In this document: positions 63,114-64,000 of the stretch, piece by piece
Position numbering within the stretch: the first letter of the stretch is position 1
Layout of the letters: each line of letters starts with the position of its first letter
NCBI GenBank assembly: GCA_965246785.1
Contig: CBDFFM010000032.1
Location: 124,001-188,000, forward strand
Reading direction: 5' to 3'
Source: UBA1952 sp965246785
GTDB lineage: Bacteria > Bacteroidota > Bacteroidia > Chitinophagales > Chitinophagaceae
Length of the DNA: 64,000 nucleotides
Notes under the pieces: generated by a model
Seen by the model: only the letters and a program-made list of their open reading frames with translations
Databases searched by the model: none
Told to the model about the DNA's origin: nothing
Program-made: the position numbers and the translations under genes

Positions 63114-63215
63114 GTATAATTTGCAATAGACAATCAGCAATTCGCAGTTGAAATAATCCTGCCGACTAAATTGCTATTGCAAATTGCCGATTGAAAATTG
63201 CTTTTTAGCCGGATA
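63114..63215. repeat. Short-period CAATT-type repeats after the amidase
   Basis: Left half: TTTGCAATAGACAATCAGCA, ATTCGCAGTTG. Right half: TTGCTATTGCAAATTGCCGA, TTGAAAATTGC. Words recur every 9-10 bp and the halves are inverted, like 3497-3585. Confidence 0.55.
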
Positions 63216-63260
63216 CTTTTATCTTTAGCTCCGAAAATTTCTACAAAAAGCCTCGCGCCG

Positions 63261-63824
63261 ATGAATTTCAGACTACGCTCTGTCCTGCTTACCGCTTCCA
63301 TTGTTACCGCCGCCTTCAGCGCCATTACCTACACCTCCTGCACCGAAGAGAAGTGCAAGGCTGTTGTCTGCGCCAATGGCAGCGTGTGCAATGAAGGAAG
63401 CTGCATTTGCCCTTCCGGCTACGAAGGCCCGCAATGCGCCACAACAAACCGCTACCGCTTCACCGGCATCTGGAATGTGATTGAGGACGGCACGATCTCC
63501 GCGCCTGCTTCGTACCAGGTAACGATTGAAAACGGCACCGTGATTACCGAAGTGGTGATTAAGAACTTCCTCAACTACTATACAGACAATGTAAAGGCGC
63601 GCGTGAAAGGCGATACCATCTACATAGACCCGCAAACCGTAGCCGCCGGCAGCGGCGCTACAGCAAGCATAGAAGGCAAGGGATACATCAAAAAAGACGA
63701 ATTCTATGGCAACAACGGTGCCCTTATCTGGCGCTACCGTGTTACGTCCAAGGGCCTCGTGGACGATTATGGCACCGACACGCCGAACAATACGAACACT
63801 CAGCCATCCCGCTGGCATAAGTGA
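63261..63824 (+). CDS. Lipoprotein with one EGF-like motif
   Basis: 187 residues from ATG at 63261. Lipobox TYTSC (Cys27), then a cysteine pattern CKAVVCANGSVCNEGSCICP followed by GYEGPQC that matches an EGF-like module (residues 32-59). The rest is a small beta domain (FTGIWNVIEDGT, VTIENGTVITEVVIKNF) similar to Bacteroidota surface lipoproteins of unknown role. Confidence 0.8.
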   Translation: MNFRLRSVLLTASIVTAAFSAITYTSCTEEKCKAVVCANGSVCNEGSCICPSGYEGPQCATTNRYRFTGIWNVIEDGTISAPASYQVTIENGTVITEVVIKNFLNYYTDNVKARVKGDTIYIDPQTVAAGSGATASIEGKGYIKKDEFYGNNGALIWRYRVTSKGLVDDYGTDTPNNTNTQPSRWHK

Positions 63825-63869
63825 GTTGAATGCGGAATTTGGAATGAAATAATTAAGCATTGAAGGTTA

Positions 63870-63897
63870 AGTCTGCTTCCCAGGAAGCAGGCTTTTT
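63870..63897 (+). terminator. Terminator of the EGF-motif lipoprotein gene
   Basis: Stem GTCTGCTTCC / GGAAGCAGGC followed by six T. Confidence 0.8.
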
Positions 63898-63906
63898 TAT
63901 GCACAA

Positions 63907-63940
63907 AAGAAAAACCGCAGCCCGAAAGCTGCGGTTTCTT
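63907..63940 (-). terminator. Terminator for a gene entering from the right
   Basis: Stem AAGAAAAACCGCAGC / GCTGCGGTTTCTT with a CCGAAA loop. On the minus strand it ends in a T-rich run. Confidence 0.7.
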
Positions 63941-63954
63941 AAAATCCTGCCTAG

Positions 63955-64000
63955 TCAGTTAAATCCTGAAAGTCCTGGTCGGATCTCAGCAACGCTCAAT
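63955..64000 (-). CDS. Possible 3' end of a gene that continues beyond the window
   Basis: On the minus strand the frame reads LSVAEIRPGLSGFN then TGA at 63957-63955, just before a minus-strand terminator. Only 14 codons are visible, so no product can be named. Confidence 0.3.
   Translation of the reverse strand, partial: LSVAEIRPGLSGFN

Overview
The window comes from a Bacteroidota genome, most likely of the Chitinophagales type. The evidence is two secreted proteins with type IX secretion (T9SS) sorting domains, a fused MurF-alanine racemase, a DUF3822-rsmD-coaD run, DUF5683 and DUF6263 proteins, and many promoters with the Bacteroidota -7 box TAnnTTTG. Most of the DNA is core chromosome, about 55-60% G+C in lines counted by eye, with no rRNA or tRNA gene recognised.

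Layout. 1-5.9 kb: tail of an alcohol dehydrogenase, a LOG-family gene, a repeat-rich gap, clpX, a small helical protein, then the coaD/rsmD/DUF3822 operon. 6-7.3 kb: a MATE exporter. 7.46-11.2 kb: an AT-rich island with an AlbA_2/ATPase-fold gene, an IS1595-type transposase with a small partner ORF, and an orphan gene. This island is bounded by inverted composite ends, each made of a 42-bp-period palindrome array plus a dispersed repeat. 11.3-17.6 kb: an ECF sigma/anti-sigma pair, a lipoprotein, galE, an MsbA-like ABC exporter and cysS. 17.7-26.8 kb: SDR epimerase, GT39-type membrane transferase, PhaE-like protein, prmC, ribD, DMT transporter, IMPACT protein and queG. 26.85-29.7 kb: two T9SS cargo genes set between queG and a second, diverged copy of the queG tail; the first cargo gene has a (CT)12 tract that looks like a translational phase switch. 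29.8-37 kb: pcm, DUF5683, a tail-specific protease, lipB, rpsP, ffh and a response regulator. 37-44.5 kb: a 21-bp-period array, rnr, a polyprenyl synthase, an EVE protein, a sterol-desaturase-like enzyme, frr, an A-type Fe-S carrier and an oligopeptide ABC permease. 44.6-59.5 kb: purE, murF-alr, two lipoproteins, rimO, a toxin/antitoxin pair, der, tilS, a rhomboid protease, rlmH, the E2 subunit of a 2-oxoacid dehydrogenase, phoH and an HTH regulator with a second 42-bp-period array upstream. 59.5-64 kb: LptD-like protein, cell-wall amidase and an EGF-motif lipoprotein.

How the genes relate. Many serve translation and RNA quality (rsmD, rimO, prmC, frr, rpsP, tilS, rlmH, queG, cysS, rnr, der) or the envelope (lptD, murF-alr, amidase, MsbA-like exporter, tail-specific protease, lipoproteins). 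The most unusual signal is not a gene. Several gaps carry unrelated repeat arrays that share a helical spacing of 21 or 42 bp, next to regulatory or island genes. With the island, the phase switch and the duplicated queG tail, these are the places to look first. All calls come from reading the sequence; no database search was run.
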